This document shows positions 45,790 to 59,133 of a stretch of DNA of 64,000 bases, piece after piece (within the stretch, counting starts at the first letter, position 1; each line of letters starts with the position of its first letter). Under the pieces are notes generated by a model, which did not search any database, was not told the origin of the DNA, and saw nothing but the letters and a program-made list of their open reading frames with translations. The position numbers and the translations under genes are program-made. This DNA comes from Galbula dea (lineage: Eukaryota; Chordata; Aves; Piciformes; Galbulidae), in contig VWZX01010566.1 in the NCBI GenBank assembly GCA_013399015.1, positions 186,001-250,000 on the forward strand. Direction: 5' to 3'.

Positions 45790-46720
45790 GGCGCTGTCTG
45801 GGTGCCTAGCAGGATCTGTGGCCGGACGCATTCCGCCGTGTCGGCGATGGCTGTGCCCCTCTCGCCTGCCCTCGCCCCTCAGCGCTCCGCTTTTTCCCCC
45901 CTCTCCTCGCTCCATCTTGGGCCTCCCCTGCGGTGCCGGCGGGGCCCTCCAGGCGGCGCTGTGCGGAGGGAGGCGGCGGCGGCGCGGCCAGGCCTGGGGA
46001 GGAGGAGGCGGAGGAGGAGGAGGAGGGAGCGGTAGCGAGAAGCCGTATCGCCCCGCAGCCGCCGCACAATCCGCCGCCATCCGCCGCGCCCCGCGCCCAT
46101 CGCCCCTCCACACCCGGCTCCCCAGGCATTCCCGGCTCCCTACCACCACCACAGGTGGGTATCAGGGGCCGGCGGCGGCGGCGGCCGCGGATATTTGGGG
46201 CGGTGAGTGGGGCCGGAGGTGGAAGCCGGAGAAGGAAAGGGGGAGGAAGGGGAGGGAGAGGGAAGGTGGGACGAGGCAGCCCTAAAATGGAGCCGGAGCC
46301 AGTGGCTGCGACACCCCGCGGCCTCCCGGCTCGGCCCGGTAGGGGCGGAGGAGGCGGTGGCGGCGCAGCCCGGGAGGGTCCCCCCGGGCCGGGGGCCAAG
46401 GTGGCGGTGGGGACAACCCCCCCACCTTAGGCCTGTGTTTATTGTGCGACCCCCATTACAGACACGCACGCAGACCCCGCGGGGCCTGGCCGGGCCGGCG
46501 CCGGCCTCATCCCCGGTCAGGGCCGCGGTGAGGCCCTATGGGAGACTGTCGGGGGCTGCCTGGGCTTTGGGCCCGTTGTCCGCGGGCCGGGAGCAGGCCT
46601 GCGGGGCCGGGTATCTCTGGAACCCCCTCCTCGGCCTCCGCCGCCCCGGCGAGGTGCAGACGGGGGCTGGGGACAGGGGTAAGCGGTGTGGGGGTGTCCC
46701 CTCCGCAGAGGCAGGTTGTT
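45790..46720 (+). promoter_or_regulatory. PRRC2B: CpG island, PRRC2B promoter
   Basis: Extremely GC- and CpG-rich DNA (for example 45950-46400) begins abruptly after the CR1 tail. It contains YY1-type motifs (CCATCTTGG at about 45913; CCGCCATC at about 46075) and no TATA box, as is usual for a broadly expressed gene. It is the only CpG island upstream of the PRRC2B coding exons, on the same strand. The long Pro/Arg/Gly-rich open frames on both strands are by-products of base composition. Confidence 0.8.
45990..46202 (+). other. PRRC2B: Probable PRRC2B non-coding exon 1
   Basis: The first coding exon of PRRC2B carries only about 50 bases of 5' UTR after an acceptor, so an upstream non-coding exon is required. 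Two donors fit: CACAG|GTGGGT after 46154 and GGGGCG|GTGAGT after 46202; the second is the stronger consensus. The left boundary (TSS) is a guess. No ATG occurs between 45990 and 46202. Confidence 0.45.
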
Positions 46721-47363
46721 GTTCTTCATCGTCTGGAGTGTGACACAAAGATATTTTTGTCGCGCTGTGTGTGTCTCAGCAAAACAAGGGGAGGGGAGAG
46801 GGGGGGGTTGTTGTTGGTGGGGGGTGGCATCCAGAAGGCTCTGCCGGTTTGTTATTGTGCAGGAGCCTACAAAAGGGTTGCTGAGGCCGAAAGCTGAATA
46901 GCGGCTTGGAGCGGGGGGTGTGCGGGCAGCTGCTGAGCGAGGGGAAGAGGGATGGAGGCTGTGAGCCCTGCTGCTGGGCGAGCTCGGTAGGTAGGTTTGA
47001 AAACATGTTTTTCGGTTTTTTTGTTGTTTAAAAAGGTTTTTTTATCTTTGTGTGGGAGCAGATGTGCTGTGAGCTGGGGAAAAACCTAATGCGGGTCCTG
47101 GGACACATGCGCCGTGCGCCTTCGGCAAGGGGGTGGTGGTTGTGGTCTAGGAGGTGAATTTTGTTCAGGGGGTTACCAACAACCAGCCCCTGAGCCCCAC
47201 GTTCAGAGCTGGTGAAAGGGCTTTGGAGGAGCTGGGAGTTGCAGGGTTTGTCAGCAAAGTTGTGTTGTTTTGTTTCTGCCTTCTGAGCATACCAAGGGGG
47301 AGCTACTCCTTTGAACATCAGCTCTTCAAATATTTGTGTGTTGATGTTACTGCTCTTCAGGGT

Positions 47364-47422
47364 GGTAACATACAGTAAACATAAACGTTGATTGGTAACA
47401 TACTATAAAAGTAAACGTTTAG
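47364..47422. repeat. 30-base imperfect duplication with forkhead-like motifs
   Basis: GGTAACATAC recurs at 47364 and 47394, each followed by AGTAAACRT/AGTAAACGT-type sequence. GTAAACA and GTAAACG resemble forkhead sites. Read directly; binding is inference. Confidence 0.55.
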
Positions 47423-47755
47423 GACTTCAGTATTTTGTTTCTTTCTAGGAAGAAACAAAGTATAATCAGTTTGCAGTGTCTACATCGTGTGCTGTAGCCT
47501 CCACGGGGAAAAGCATCCTGCTCTTTCCAGGGCTGAGTCAAGGTTTATAAGGAAGGTTTGGTTTGTGTTAAGCCTTGTCTTGCAGGTGCATGTGGAGCCT
47601 CAACTGGAATGGTCTCTTCCATGATGTATAAATAGCTGCTCCCTGCCCTGGAGAGCCCAAGTTTGAAGAACTGGCTCCTGATAAGTAGATTTTTAGAGAT
47701 AAACTGGCAAAGGTGTTACTTTTGGACTTGCTTTTTTCCATGTTCAGTGTTGGTG

Positions 47756-47882
47756 GAATATCGTAGAATATCCTGAGTTGGAAGAGACCCACAAGGGTCA
47801 CTGAGTCTTAACACCTCTCTCTGCACAGGACCACCCCAGAAATCACACCATGTGCCCTAATGTCCTAAAACCCAGTGCTCTA
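47756..47882 (-). mobile_element. CR1 LINE 3' end fragment, minus orientation
   Basis: GAATATCGTAGAATATCCTG, AGTTGGAAGAGACCCACAAG and the downstream CACAGGACCACCCCAGAAAT, then CACACCATGTG, match the reverse complement of a CR1 3' region. The copy is short and lies antisense to PRRC2B. Confidence 0.85.
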
Positions 47883-50800
47883 GGCCAGGAACTGGGGAGT
47901 AAAGTCACCTGGAAGAGGTGGGGAGGAAGGAAGCTGAGACCATGTTCTGAAAGTGGACTTTAAAAGAGAGGATGGAAGGGAATGGCTTGGGGATGAATCC
48001 TCTCTGAGACCTACCAGCATTTTTCACTCCAGATGAAGTGTTGTAAACGGGCCTGGGTTGTATCAGGAGCACATCTGTGGTCTCCAAGATCTGTGTGAGT
48101 TCATCAGGGGTAATGCTTTTATCAGGACTGTGGCCTAAGAGGTTCTTCCTAGTTAGAGTCTATTTTTGGGGTATGATAAACAAGACCTCTCCCATATGAC
48201 CTCTTTGAAATGGTCTACTGTTTTGCTTCTTCCAGTGAAAAAGTTCAGAGTCGAAGTTGAACTGAGAGCAGACACAAGTGCTGTTGGAGGTTGCTGATTT
48301 GTCGAGGTGGTTTTTTAAATCATGTTTCCCCCAGCCAGTGTGAGCACATCTGCTGCTGGCTGGAGCTGGGGTTGTGTTCATTTGATATGCATGTTGAATA
48401 GGAGTTGATCCCTTTGGTCTGGTTGTGCTTTTCTGCAAGGCTTGAGGAGACAAAGTCACTCATGTGAGGATGCTTTCAGCAGTCTTTACTAATAAGGAGC
48501 TGTATTTCTGCTTGCCTTGAGTAGGTGCCTTCACTTGACAAAAGAGAAAGGAGTAAACCACGAGTTTTACATAGGTTTCAGAAGTTGTCATTACAGAATG
48601 CCTTGGTGCCTTGTTTTTTTTCTAAACTCAGGGAATTTTGATGTGGTCTCACAGTGCATTTTCTGATGGACATTTTCCTGGGTGTGCATGAGAGCTTAAA
48701 AGTGAAACTCGGCCAACTGGTTGAGGCTGGAGAAGTAACTCAATAGTGCATATGGATGCTGGAAAGGAGATGCAGGGTTTAGAAGTGTTTTAGTTTTAAT
48801 AAATATGACTAGTAGTCCTAAAGAATTTTCATTCAAACAAATTGAACTTTATAGAGACATTTTAATAAAGCCTTTTTATTGAAGCTTTGTGTAAAGCCTA
48901 ACTTCAAAGGCTAATTTACTTGAGCAACCTTCTGAGAGTGGTGGTGGCATTGGAGTCTGTCTTAAGCCCGATGCAGCGTGCCCTGGGCTGTAAAGACAAC
49001 CAGTCCTCCAGTGGCACTGATGCTGTTGGATTCCTGTACCACATCCTTCTTGTCCTGCAGGTAGCACATCTGAGGTACAGCTGGGGAAAAATCTGGACCT
49101 TGTTTTTGGCATGTCTGGTAGTGGCTTCAGTGTGCTGGAGCTGTAGAGCACAGAGCCTGTTATGATACAGTACAGCTTTACCTGCCTGATTAAGATGCAA
49201 AGTGTTGGTTACTCAAGGCCTTAGTTGTGTTTTCCTGAGTAATTGGAAGTGTTTAAGGGTAAGCCAGGCTAACTTTGTGTGCTGCTGCACTGAAAATAAC
49301 AGCCATTTTATTTTTTTCTCCTGTGATGATGGTCTGTACAGAGACTTGGCTGTAGTGGCATTTCCACTTGGAACTGTGGACTAGAAGCAACATGAACAAC
49401 AGAAGCTTACTGATACGGGATGGTAACTTTAGAGGAGGGAGGGAGAGGGTTTGTTCCAAGGGCTGGACCTCTCTGGTCATCCCTGCTCCTCTTTAGTAGA
49501 TTCCTCATTTATTCTGCAGCTTGGCAATGGGTGTGTGTTGTCTCTGCCTTGCTCTTCAGCTAATCGTGCCTTGTAAGTGGGTTTTGTTTTTCATGTGGTA
49601 CTGACTCATTCTCCTAACAGGTCGATAATTTCACAGCTCCTTATCACTGGGTTGTCATTTGGAACAGAAGAAAGACAGCAGTGAGTCTGTTGGGGACCAG
49701 AGAGTGAGGTGAGAGCACAGTGAACAGGTGAAGGCTGGGGAGGTGGAGCTCTCTCTTTCCCAGAACATCTTTTTTGAACTGCTGAAATGATGTTGTTAGG
49801 GAAGTCATGACAGTGTGTTCCTGGAAAGCAGCTTCACAGATATGTGTGAAATGCATCTGGTTTGATTAAAGACTTGTCCTTTCCCACAGGAGGGAAACAA
49901 GGGGCTAAAGCAGGAGATGGCATGAAATGAAAGGGGGCTTGGGCTCATTTTGGTTGGTAACTCGTACTGGTGTTCAGGGTGCTCTCTGCCTGTGCATGTG
50001 CTTCCTGCACAGAAGTAACTGAGAAGCTTGAGCCTATGAGTTGTTTATTTCAGTGCCAGCCTGTTTGGATGTATATAGCTGTAAATCCTGATCTCTTTTT
50101 TTGGTCTAGGAGCATGGAGAGCATAATTGAAGTGGACTTAAGGCAGGTCTGGCTGCTCTGGATTCTTCTGTATTTACCTGTGGTGTTGGCTGGTTGGTTG
50201 TGAAATTGCTTGACTTGCAGTGCTGTGGAGGTCTGTGAGGACTGAAGGTGGCTTTGAGGTGTTAAAAAGTCTTAAGTGCAGTTCTGCAGGGGGTCATGGG
50301 ACTTACAGCCAGAATACAGTGCCTGTATTTTCATGGGGACATTAAGCTGTGGAGGACTGGTGGAAACAATTGCACTTGGAGTGAAAGGGAAGAGGTAATA
50401 GCTAGATCTGAAATATGCAGAACTGAAAGAGGAGGAGAAGGTGAGCCAGGCTTAAGTGAGAATACAGAAAGAGTTACCAGGAAAAAAAGGGAGGACTTGG
50501 TAACAGCACCCTAGGATCTAGCAGAGAAAAGTACTCTGTTGGGCTGCAGTACTCCAGATGTCCACAGGACCTCAGTTAGCTGTTGGGGGCATTCTCAATA
50601 GCCTTTGGATTTCAGGTGAGTAGCACTTAAGAGGAATAAACTATATAGTAGTTGCAGAGTTAGCACCATGATGGAAGAGCTTTGGTGCAGGAATCCTCCC
50701 TGGGTAGCTGCTGAGACATTTTAGACACGAATTGTAGTGGTGGTGCTGCAAGGAGTGACTAGAGATAGGTTTGAAGAGCTTGTATTGGGACTTTGCCTTC

Positions 50801-51102
50801 CCCAGGCACTTTTTGTGTGGGAATACAGTGATTTCTTTTTTGGAAGCATTCTCCTGTGGGGCAGATTCTTCAGCTCTTCCTACCTGCATGTGGGCTGGGA
50901 GCCCATACAACAGCCTTGGGTGCTCTTGTTCAGAGTTGGGAGTGGGCTTTGAAGCAGGCAGGGGAGTAGGGACATGCTCAGGAAGTACTTCTTCATGGCT
51001 GGAGTAGTATGAAATAGGAGTTTATCTTTTTTTCTGGAACAGCCAAAGAATCAAGCTCCTACCTAGCCACTGAAGCTTCACAAACCATTATTTAGGAGCA
51101 GA

Positions 51103-51220
51103 TTCATGCTGCAACTTCAAGCTGCAGCCGTGCTCCTCCAGAGAACCCCTTTGGAGCCAGGCTTCATGCTGCAGCCCTGCTCCTCCAGAGCCCCTCTGGA
51201 GCAGACCTTCATGTTGCTGC
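51103..51220. repeat. Minisatellite of about 45-47 bases, two full and two partial copies
   Basis: Units beginning TTCATGCTGC/TTCAAGCTGC occur at 51103 (13 bases only), 51116 (47), 51163 (45) and 51208 (partial). They share CTGCTCCTCCAGAG and TGGAGC. Non-coding, inside PRRC2B intron 1. Confidence 0.8.
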
Positions 51221-54200
51221 TGGTCTCACGATGTTCCGAAGGCAGTGATTCAGAGGGTGGGTTCCAGCCCCAGAAGGCAGGAGCTGAAAGGTCTGTTTCT
51301 TGCTCTGCCAGCCAGCATAGCTGCAGAGTTCTGTGGTGTCATTTTTCCTGTGATGATGCTTACACACCTTGTCAGTTATGCCCTGCAAATATCTATGCAA
51401 ATTAAAGCATCTCTGAAATGCTTTCACTTCCTGCCTGGCTTGGTGTGGTCCAGATGCCCAGTGCATAGTTGGAGCTGCTTAGCTCTCCAGAAAAGCTGAA
51501 GCCACCTAAAGATCTCTAAAGCTCCTTCCTTCAGAGTAGTGAAATGCACTGCACATAATGGGATTTCTTACCACTTTGTACATGTGTCCTTTCCCTTCAG
51601 ATTCCTGTTAGCATCCTTGGCATTCATTTGTAGTGCAAATGGCTCCTGTGAATAGGCTTCCAGTAAGAAGAATTGCTGTGCAATGCTGCATTGCTCTGGT
51701 GGTGTTAAAATTGGGGAACCTGGAGCAATACTTCTTTGAAGCTTCAGCATCTGCAGTGTGTATGAACTGCAGGCTTGTCTGAACTGCTTGTGATCTTATT
51801 GATGCAGCTGGTTCAAGCCATTAGTCTTGGTGGTTGTGGGAAATGAGAGAAATCTAATGGAGAAAGATCTGTTCAGCTCTTGCCAGGGCAGCTTTGTACC
51901 CTGCAGTGCGTGTGGTGCTATTGACCTGTCTGGCTGTAAGGAGGAACTCCCATCAGTGCCCTAGGGAAGGACTTGAGGGATCTGCTCAGCAGGAATGTAC
52001 AGGAACCTCTGCCCCATGTGTGTGCATTGAGGGACTGGCAGTTAACTGCCTGCTGATTAGTGTCATTTGGTTTTATCTCTAGTCTTTATATAAAGATAAC
52101 CTTTTGTGCATGACCAGAGTGGGAGCTGAGGCCCTGAACAGACCTGAAGAGTGTGGAGAGGTGTTACCAAGGCCCTGATCTGGCTAGTGAGGCCCATCAG
52201 CACAAGGTAAACATCTACCTCTCCGTTCCAGTGTGATCCTTCCTGAGACTGCAGAGAAAACAGAGCTGCATACTCAACAACTGATGGCATTTGTGTGGAA
52301 AGAGCTGTATCTGCTCCTGAAAACAAGAACTGTTAACCCTGAAGATTGCTGGGTTTGTGCTTATTTCATGTTGGAGCTGTGACATCTCTGGTTTCTTCTC
52401 TCCTTCTTTGCTGTAAAACCTGTGTTCAGTGCTGAGGGATGAATAAGTTGCTGAGCTTGGGACCAGGTGAAAGATGTGTGTGATATTTGTGACTTCACTG
52501 GAAGAGTTTATCAGGTCACTCATCAGGATGTGTCTGTTCTCTGGCAAGCAGGTGATTGTGGTCCTTCCAGTTCTTGCACTGGTGGCGTAGGGCTCTCCCA
52601 GGTGACCTACATATGACGATTTGCAGGCTTACATTTGGGTCCTGGAGCTGCCAGCCCAGGTATTTCACCTGTTCTACTCTTGCTGTATCTCATCTGGGTT
52701 ATGTGGTATCATTGCTGTCATGGTATTTTAAGGCTGTGCAGCAGAGGCATCAGGACTAAGGGAATTTCACAACCTTCAAGTGCAGTGGTGGTCACTTCAG
52801 CTCTGAGTGATGGAAGAGCCTTTGCCTTTGCTGTCAGTCCTAAGATCTGGTGTGGTGGCCTGGAACAGTTTGTTCTAGTGGGCTCCTGTGGAGCAGGGGG
52901 CAGGGTTGGGGCCACTCTCTCTACTAGTAGACAGTCTCTTCCACTGGAAGAGATTGTTCTAGACGTGGCAGGTACTGCTGCAGTGCATTCCCTTCTCATT
53001 TGACTCTTCTGTACAGCTTGCTCCTTTTGTGATCAAGAGCTGCATTTTGATAGTCTCGGCAGTGCAGATCTGGGTGACTGGGGCAGAAACCTGAGCTCTG
53101 GGACTTGTAACACTGCCTACAGCGTTACTTGAGCAACCTGTTTCTCTGCCTTGGTTGCCTAGCCTGTAAAATAAGACTGATAGTACTGGCCCTGTTAGCC
53201 ATCAGGAGATCCCTACCAGCTCCTCACAGCCTGTTACTGTTGCTCAGCTACCTAAATGCCCAGTTTACCTTACACTTCAGCTGAATGTTGCCAGGAGCTT
53301 TCTGAGCCGGTTTTGCCAACAGAGCATTATGCCAGGGGTTTCTTTCATATTTGGATTTAAATTGCTTGCTCATGATCAGCCTCCTTGCTTTGGTGTTGAG
53401 GGAACAGGGTGGTGTGTCAGTGTATTCTCCCTGGACCTTCCAACCTCAGAGGACCCCAAACAGGGCAGAATCACTTTGAAGGATGTAGGTGGTGTGCTTC
53501 AGCTCTGGGCCTTGGTCGTGGAGGAGCCAGAGCATAAGTACAACTCTTAAGGGTAAAGATTTGCATTTGAGTATGAGCCCTGCTGTTTGTGCAGGCAGCT
53601 GCTGTCAGTCACCAGGTCACTTCCCTTTCCTCTTGTACTGGAAGGGATTTGTTGAGGTCACAGGTGGTTTTTGCTGAACGGAGCTGCTGCCTCTGAAAGG
53701 TGAAACAGCAAAGTAATACCCTCCTTTATTTCTCTTGTGTCTTGCTCCAGAAGGGCCTGCAGGAGGTCAGGATTTCTGAGCATGCCCAGGTTTATAGATG
53801 GGTGCATCAGAGTCCAATTCTGCTGCCTCTTCTCTCATTTAACACCTCTATAAGCCTAGATGGGAAGCAACAAGGTGGTAGCTGGTGTCTCCATGTTGTG
53901 CCACGTGAGCTACCTTGCTTCCTACCTGCAGTAATCAGTTCTTGATTCTCAGGGCTATGAAAGCCTGCAGTGCTTCCTCTTGGGTTCAAGACACAACTGT
54001 TCCTTCCTGACAAGCTGGCACCAACAGGTCAGTTCCTTCTGTACAGCATGGTGGGCAGAAAGCTGTCTCTGTTTCTCTGGAGTGCTGGTGTAGGCAGACA
54101 CTCCTTTCAAGGAAAGAATTCACTTGCACACCTTGTGTTTCTACTGGGACAGCAGGTGAGCTTGGTGGAGAGAGCTGAGAAAATGAGGTCAGGCCAGCTT

Positions 54201-57200
54201 ATGGGACATGCCCTTTCTGACCCCTGTCGTCATGTTTTATCTCTCCTGCCTGTAGATCTCCACACCACAGAGTTAATGATAGATAATGCTGTCCAGAAGG
54301 CTGCCTGTCTTCATGGTCCTTCTGCATACCTCCAATTCAGGGTAGCTTGCCTTAGAGAGGCCTGATGATGGGGCTGGCCAGAGGTCAAGTCTCCTGGCAG
54401 ACAGCCTCCAACAGTATTGCTCTGCTAACAGCATGCCTCTGCAGTAAATAATGGGAGATGTGATTCTGGTCTCCCATTCCCTGTTTTTACAAGGTGACAA
54501 GGGTCATGGAAACACTGCAACAGAAGGAAAGCAAATGGTTTCTTGTGGCCTAGACTCTTCCTACAGCCTCTGCATGCTGCACAGCTCTCCTGCATTGATC
54601 CTGTTCAGTTTGCACTTGGATGCTGATATTCTCCTGTTGTTCCTGAGTGCATATCTGGTCCTTTCCCAGTAGGCTGGTGATCCCTGCCTGATCCCAAAAT
54701 GAGCATCTACAGAATATAAGTGCACCTGGCACCAAGCCCCCAGGGCAGCTGGTCACACTGTTCCACCAGAGCTCTTCCAAGGGCAGCCAACAGTGCCCTT
54801 CATCACTGAGGCAGGTGGTGACTGTTTCACAAAGAGGTGATTCTTGGTGGGACATGTTCCAGGAGTAGTGTTATTTCCCTGCTGACAGATGTTTAACTGT
54901 AACAGTACCAGCAGAATTGTCCATGTGTGTTTAAAGAAGAGTCAACATCACTAATCTTCTGTGAAACTATACTCTGTATTTGAAAAGGTTTCACATTCAA
55001 GTAGCATTAGAAACCACAGTAGATTTCAGTCTAACATCAACTCCAAAGACTTCTCTTTTCTGAAGGTACAGTTCAGCTTGTGCAGCCTGGGAGTTTCTGA
55101 ACAACTTTGAATAACATTTCAGGTCAAAAATCTTCCTGTTTCTGGAGAGAACTCTGTTCACTGTTAATCTCCATCCTGTTGCTTTGGCTTGTGTTTGTGA
55201 CTGCTGCTGTGAGGGGAACAAGGAGTGAAGCTCTGCAGTGGTCTCAGGCCCTTTGCCCAAGTGATTGTGCTCAGTGTAGAGCTCGGCAGTGTGTGAGTAG
55301 CTGAAGTGATTCCTTCTAGGATGTGTTACCTTTCATAAATCTGTTTGCCCTGCTCCATTAGGGCTGGCTAACTTCCAGGTATGCAGGCTCCACTGAAGTC
55401 TTGTGAATAAAACACCAGCAGCCCAGCCTCCTTCCTACGTAGGTTTCCAGGAGCTCTGCAGACAGTCCAGTTTGTCAGGAGTCTCTCCCTTTGGCTGTGT
55501 TTTCAGCTTGGGTGTTTCCAGTTGTTACCAGTGCCAGTGATTCAAGGTTCTCACATGGCTCTTCTGGCAGGACAGGCTCTCCTGGCTTGGTAGATCCCTG
55601 CTGTAGCTCCAAGACTTACCTGCTCTGGCATAAAATGTCACTGTTGCTCTCTGGAGTAGAACATAGCCCCTTTGAAAGGCAGTTAGGGACAGTACCCAAA
55701 CATCACATCCAGGGTGACATGATGGGGACGTGAGGATTCCTGGGTAGTGGAGCTCTCTGCCCAGGGAGTGATTCTGGTGCAGTTGTTTGTAGCCTGAGGT
55801 CTGTAATGTAACTGGTCATACTGCAGTGTTTTCTGCTCCCTCTGAGTCACCCGGTGCTTTACGCTCCAGTGCTGGCCCTGGCTTTTGCAGGAGGCATTTG
55901 CTAGTCCTGAGAACGGGAAGAGCTAAGCTCCATGCTAAAGCTGATGGGGAACCTTCCCTTAGAGAGAAACCCTGCAGAAATGCTGGGAATGGATTTTTAG
56001 GGGTTTTTATTATTTCTTTGTTCCAGGAGGTAATGCATTCTTCAGGGTCAGCTGTCAGGCACAGTAACCCTGAGCACAGGTCAGGGGCTTTGCTGAAGCT
56101 GTCAGTTTTCAGTTGTCAGCATTGGCATGTGCCTTCTGCTCCCAGCTCTCCCGATAGTAACTGTGCAGGCTGGCAGGTTGGTTCTTAATGAACTTGATTT
56201 TTATCAGAAATGGCTTTGCTCTGCAGGGCTGAAAGGTCTTAATCCCTGCCTGGATTCCCTGCTTGACTGTGTGATGGGAAAATAGTCCAGTGTTGTGACA
56301 GCTTTGGGAGGCTCTGTGGCCTTTCTGGAGTGCTGTGGGTAATCTGGGTGCTGAGTGATCCCTGTGGCCAGTAACGCCCGTGGACTGGCTCAGAGCTGCA
56401 GCTGGCTGCTGCCAGGAGGCGCAGGCAGCAAGGTCCAGCAGGCTCAGTGCTGCTGCAGCCTCGGCACAGTGAGGGTGTGGAAATTGCCTCACCTCTCCAT
56501 GGACTTGTTTTCCCCTTTGGAGCACACATAACACAAACAAAGCTGTGTTTCACCTTTTCAGTTTCAAAGCACTGGAGGAGTTCAAAGTCAGTTTCGTTTA
56601 TCCAGACAGCAGTTGTGGCTGTCCCAGAAAGTTTGACAAGGGGCTTTATCCCAACGTGTCCTCGGCTCCCCTGCTCTGAAGTGGTTGTTTATTCCTCCTG
56701 CATCCTTTTAATGATAGGAGATGTGATCAAGAGGCAGCTGAGACCCAGTTACATAACTGGCTGTCAGGGTTTCTCTCTGGCAGCATGACCCTGGGTGCTG
56801 TTTGCATGCTGACTTTAAGGAACTCAGGGATTTTCTGTTAACCAGCTAACTCCTGAACCTCATGTGGTAGTTGTTTTTCTTTTTTGTGTCTTGTTTTGTT
56901 TTCTAATGCCTATCAATTTCTTGTAGTTTGAGTTTTCTAAACCTCAGAGTAGATGTTATTGCTTGGAACTGTGTGAGGTTGGTACAGGATTGTCAGGGTC
57001 AGGGTGGGCCCTGAGCCAGGCTCCCTCTGCAAGCCTTGCTGTACCTCTAAAAGCAGGTGACCACGCTCTTGCTGGCAGGCTGAGGGCTGGTGTGCACCAC
57101 CCTGTGCTCTTCACTCTGCTCCAGGGCTCCCCACAACCCTGCCAGTTCAAACAGGTCATTGTTCTTAGTCCAGCTTCTGCTTTCCTGCCAAGGCCATGCT

Positions 57201-59080
57201 AATCAGTGTTTTTTCTGTCTCTTTGTCTGTCCCACTAATAAAATGTAGTGGAAATGGGCAAGTGAGGGAGGAGTGACTGTTTTGTTTGGCATATGGTGAC
57301 CATCTGAGCAGAGACTGAACCATACTGGAGCCAAAGATCTATTTGCTACTGTGCAGGAAAAGGTGCCTGAAGAATACTGGCCAGGCCTGTGGCCTCTTCA
57401 GGCCTTTCTGCTGCAGCCCTATGTGGTGGTCCAGCAAAGGTGACTGTGAGGAGCTTCTGGTGGAGCCTCATGTTTCTCCTGAGCATCCCATGGATGCTGT
57501 TACTGACTGACAGAAAACACTTTCCTTCTTTTATCTCTCACCATACTGCTTGCTGCCTAGCACACACAGTCCTTGGCTTCCTGCTCCTGCCAGGCCTGAT
57601 TTAAATCCTGCAATCCAAGAAGGAACACTGCATGGGGCTAGGTTTATCAGTCAGAAACTTGCCCCTTGGCATCAGCCTTTAGATGAGCTTTGCTTGGCTA
57701 GTTGCAGATTGCAGGACATTCTCAAACTGCCTGTATCCAACATGTTCATGGTCTGTTCTGTGCTTTATGTTGTACATGATGTGTGGTGGACTAATCCTCT
57801 TACCTGGAAATCATGTTTGATAAGGCCTTGCTGGTGGAAGTTGTAGCCTCTTGTCAGATAAGTTTTCTTTCAGAAAGAGTGATTTCTGGCTGTGTTTGAA
57901 ACATGCCAGATACCTTTCAGGAAGGATGAAGGGTGGGAAGGTCTGGTATATATGGTGTTTTGTTAGTCCAACACAGAGTTGCAGCCTTAGGATGGGACCT
58001 AGCAGATGGCATAATAAAGCTGCCAGCAGTTTCAGGCTTGAAGTGGAAGCTTTACAAGAAGAAATCTGGAAATCTAAATTAGGTGTGAAAAGGTTAGATT
58101 AAGCTCCTAGATCTGAGAAATTTAGAACAGAGAATTATGCATGAAAAAAAACTCCACTGAAAGTAAGCAAAGTTCCTGTTACGTTGGCCTAGAGGGTGTG
58201 CATTCCCTGTGTTTCAGCTTGGTGCTTGGCTCCAAGAGCCAAAACATGAACATAAAGTATCTGCATGAAGGGTGCTAAGCACAGTGTGTTGTGCCAGCAA
58301 GGATCAGACTGAAAAATTCCCAAACCACGTCCATGGGGAAGAGTATATTTATAGCTAAAAATGGTATTGATGGTGCCAGGGACAGAGAAATTCAATCTTT
58401 TTTGATCAAGTGTTTTCAGGATTCATAGTAGAACTGCTGAGCCACAGGTTCAAGAGTCTGAATCTGTTTCCTTTGGGCAGTTTTTTTGGACCCCTTAACT
58501 TTCTCTCGCAGCAAGCAGATGAGAAAAGGGAATTTGAAGAAATAATTCTGTTGCCTGTGGGTGATGCTTTCAAAGGCATTAATTGCTGGTACATTAACTG
58601 TCATTAACTGTGGCCAGGGTGGAACCATAATCTTCAACGTGACAAACCCAGCTCCCACTGCTGCAGTGAGAAACCCAGTGATGAATTTCAGTGTTGTATA
58701 AGATCCAGTCTTTTCTGTCTGTCATTTATGGTTGGGAGTCCTGCTGCATAGCTGCTTATTATTACACTTACTCTGGCAAAGCAAGGACTGTGGTGACCAC
58801 CCTCTCTTGTATTCTCATTCTTAAAGAAGCTCACCTCTTTGAGCACTGGAGTGGCAGGAGAAGAATGATGTGGTGAAAACTGTTCCTCAAGTTCTTTTCA
58901 TTCCAGTTATCAACCTGAAATCTCTAAACTTCTTGTGAGTAAAGAGTAGGGCATTAAAACCTTGTGACGTCCTATGCCTGCTCACACAGCAGCTGCAGTG
59001 TTAGCAGTTGTGTTGTACTCTTTTCTTGTCTGTGGCTCACTAACCATTTGATGGCATCTCCCCTTCTCTCTCCCCAAAAG

Positions 59081-59133
59081 GCAGATCGGGAGCGGCGCAG
59101 AGAAATTTCCTTACTAGATGACATTTCATCGCA
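59081..59133 (+). other. PRRC2B: PRRC2B 5' UTR part of the first coding exon
   Basis: The acceptor CTCTCCCCAAAAG ends at 59080; a second AG at 59083-59084 is an alternative four bases on. The UTR contains an upstream ATG at 59118 that opens an overlapping reading frame. Confidence 0.8.

Larger units (their letters stand above)
46203..59080 (+). other. PRRC2B: PRRC2B intron 1
   Basis: This intron of about 12.9 kb separates the CpG-island exon from the first coding exon. It contains a minus-strand CR1 tail at 47756-47882, a 30-base duplication at 47364-47422 and a minisatellite at 51103-51220. The rest is AT-richer unique sequence with no exon, snoRNA or other gene that I can support. Confidence 0.75.

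Noticed and set aside
45718..46743. Long Arg/Gly/Pro-rich open frames across the PRRC2B CpG island on both strands.
   Set aside because: Base-composition artefacts. The PRRC2B coding start is firmly at 59134, and some of these frames also run into CR1 sequence.
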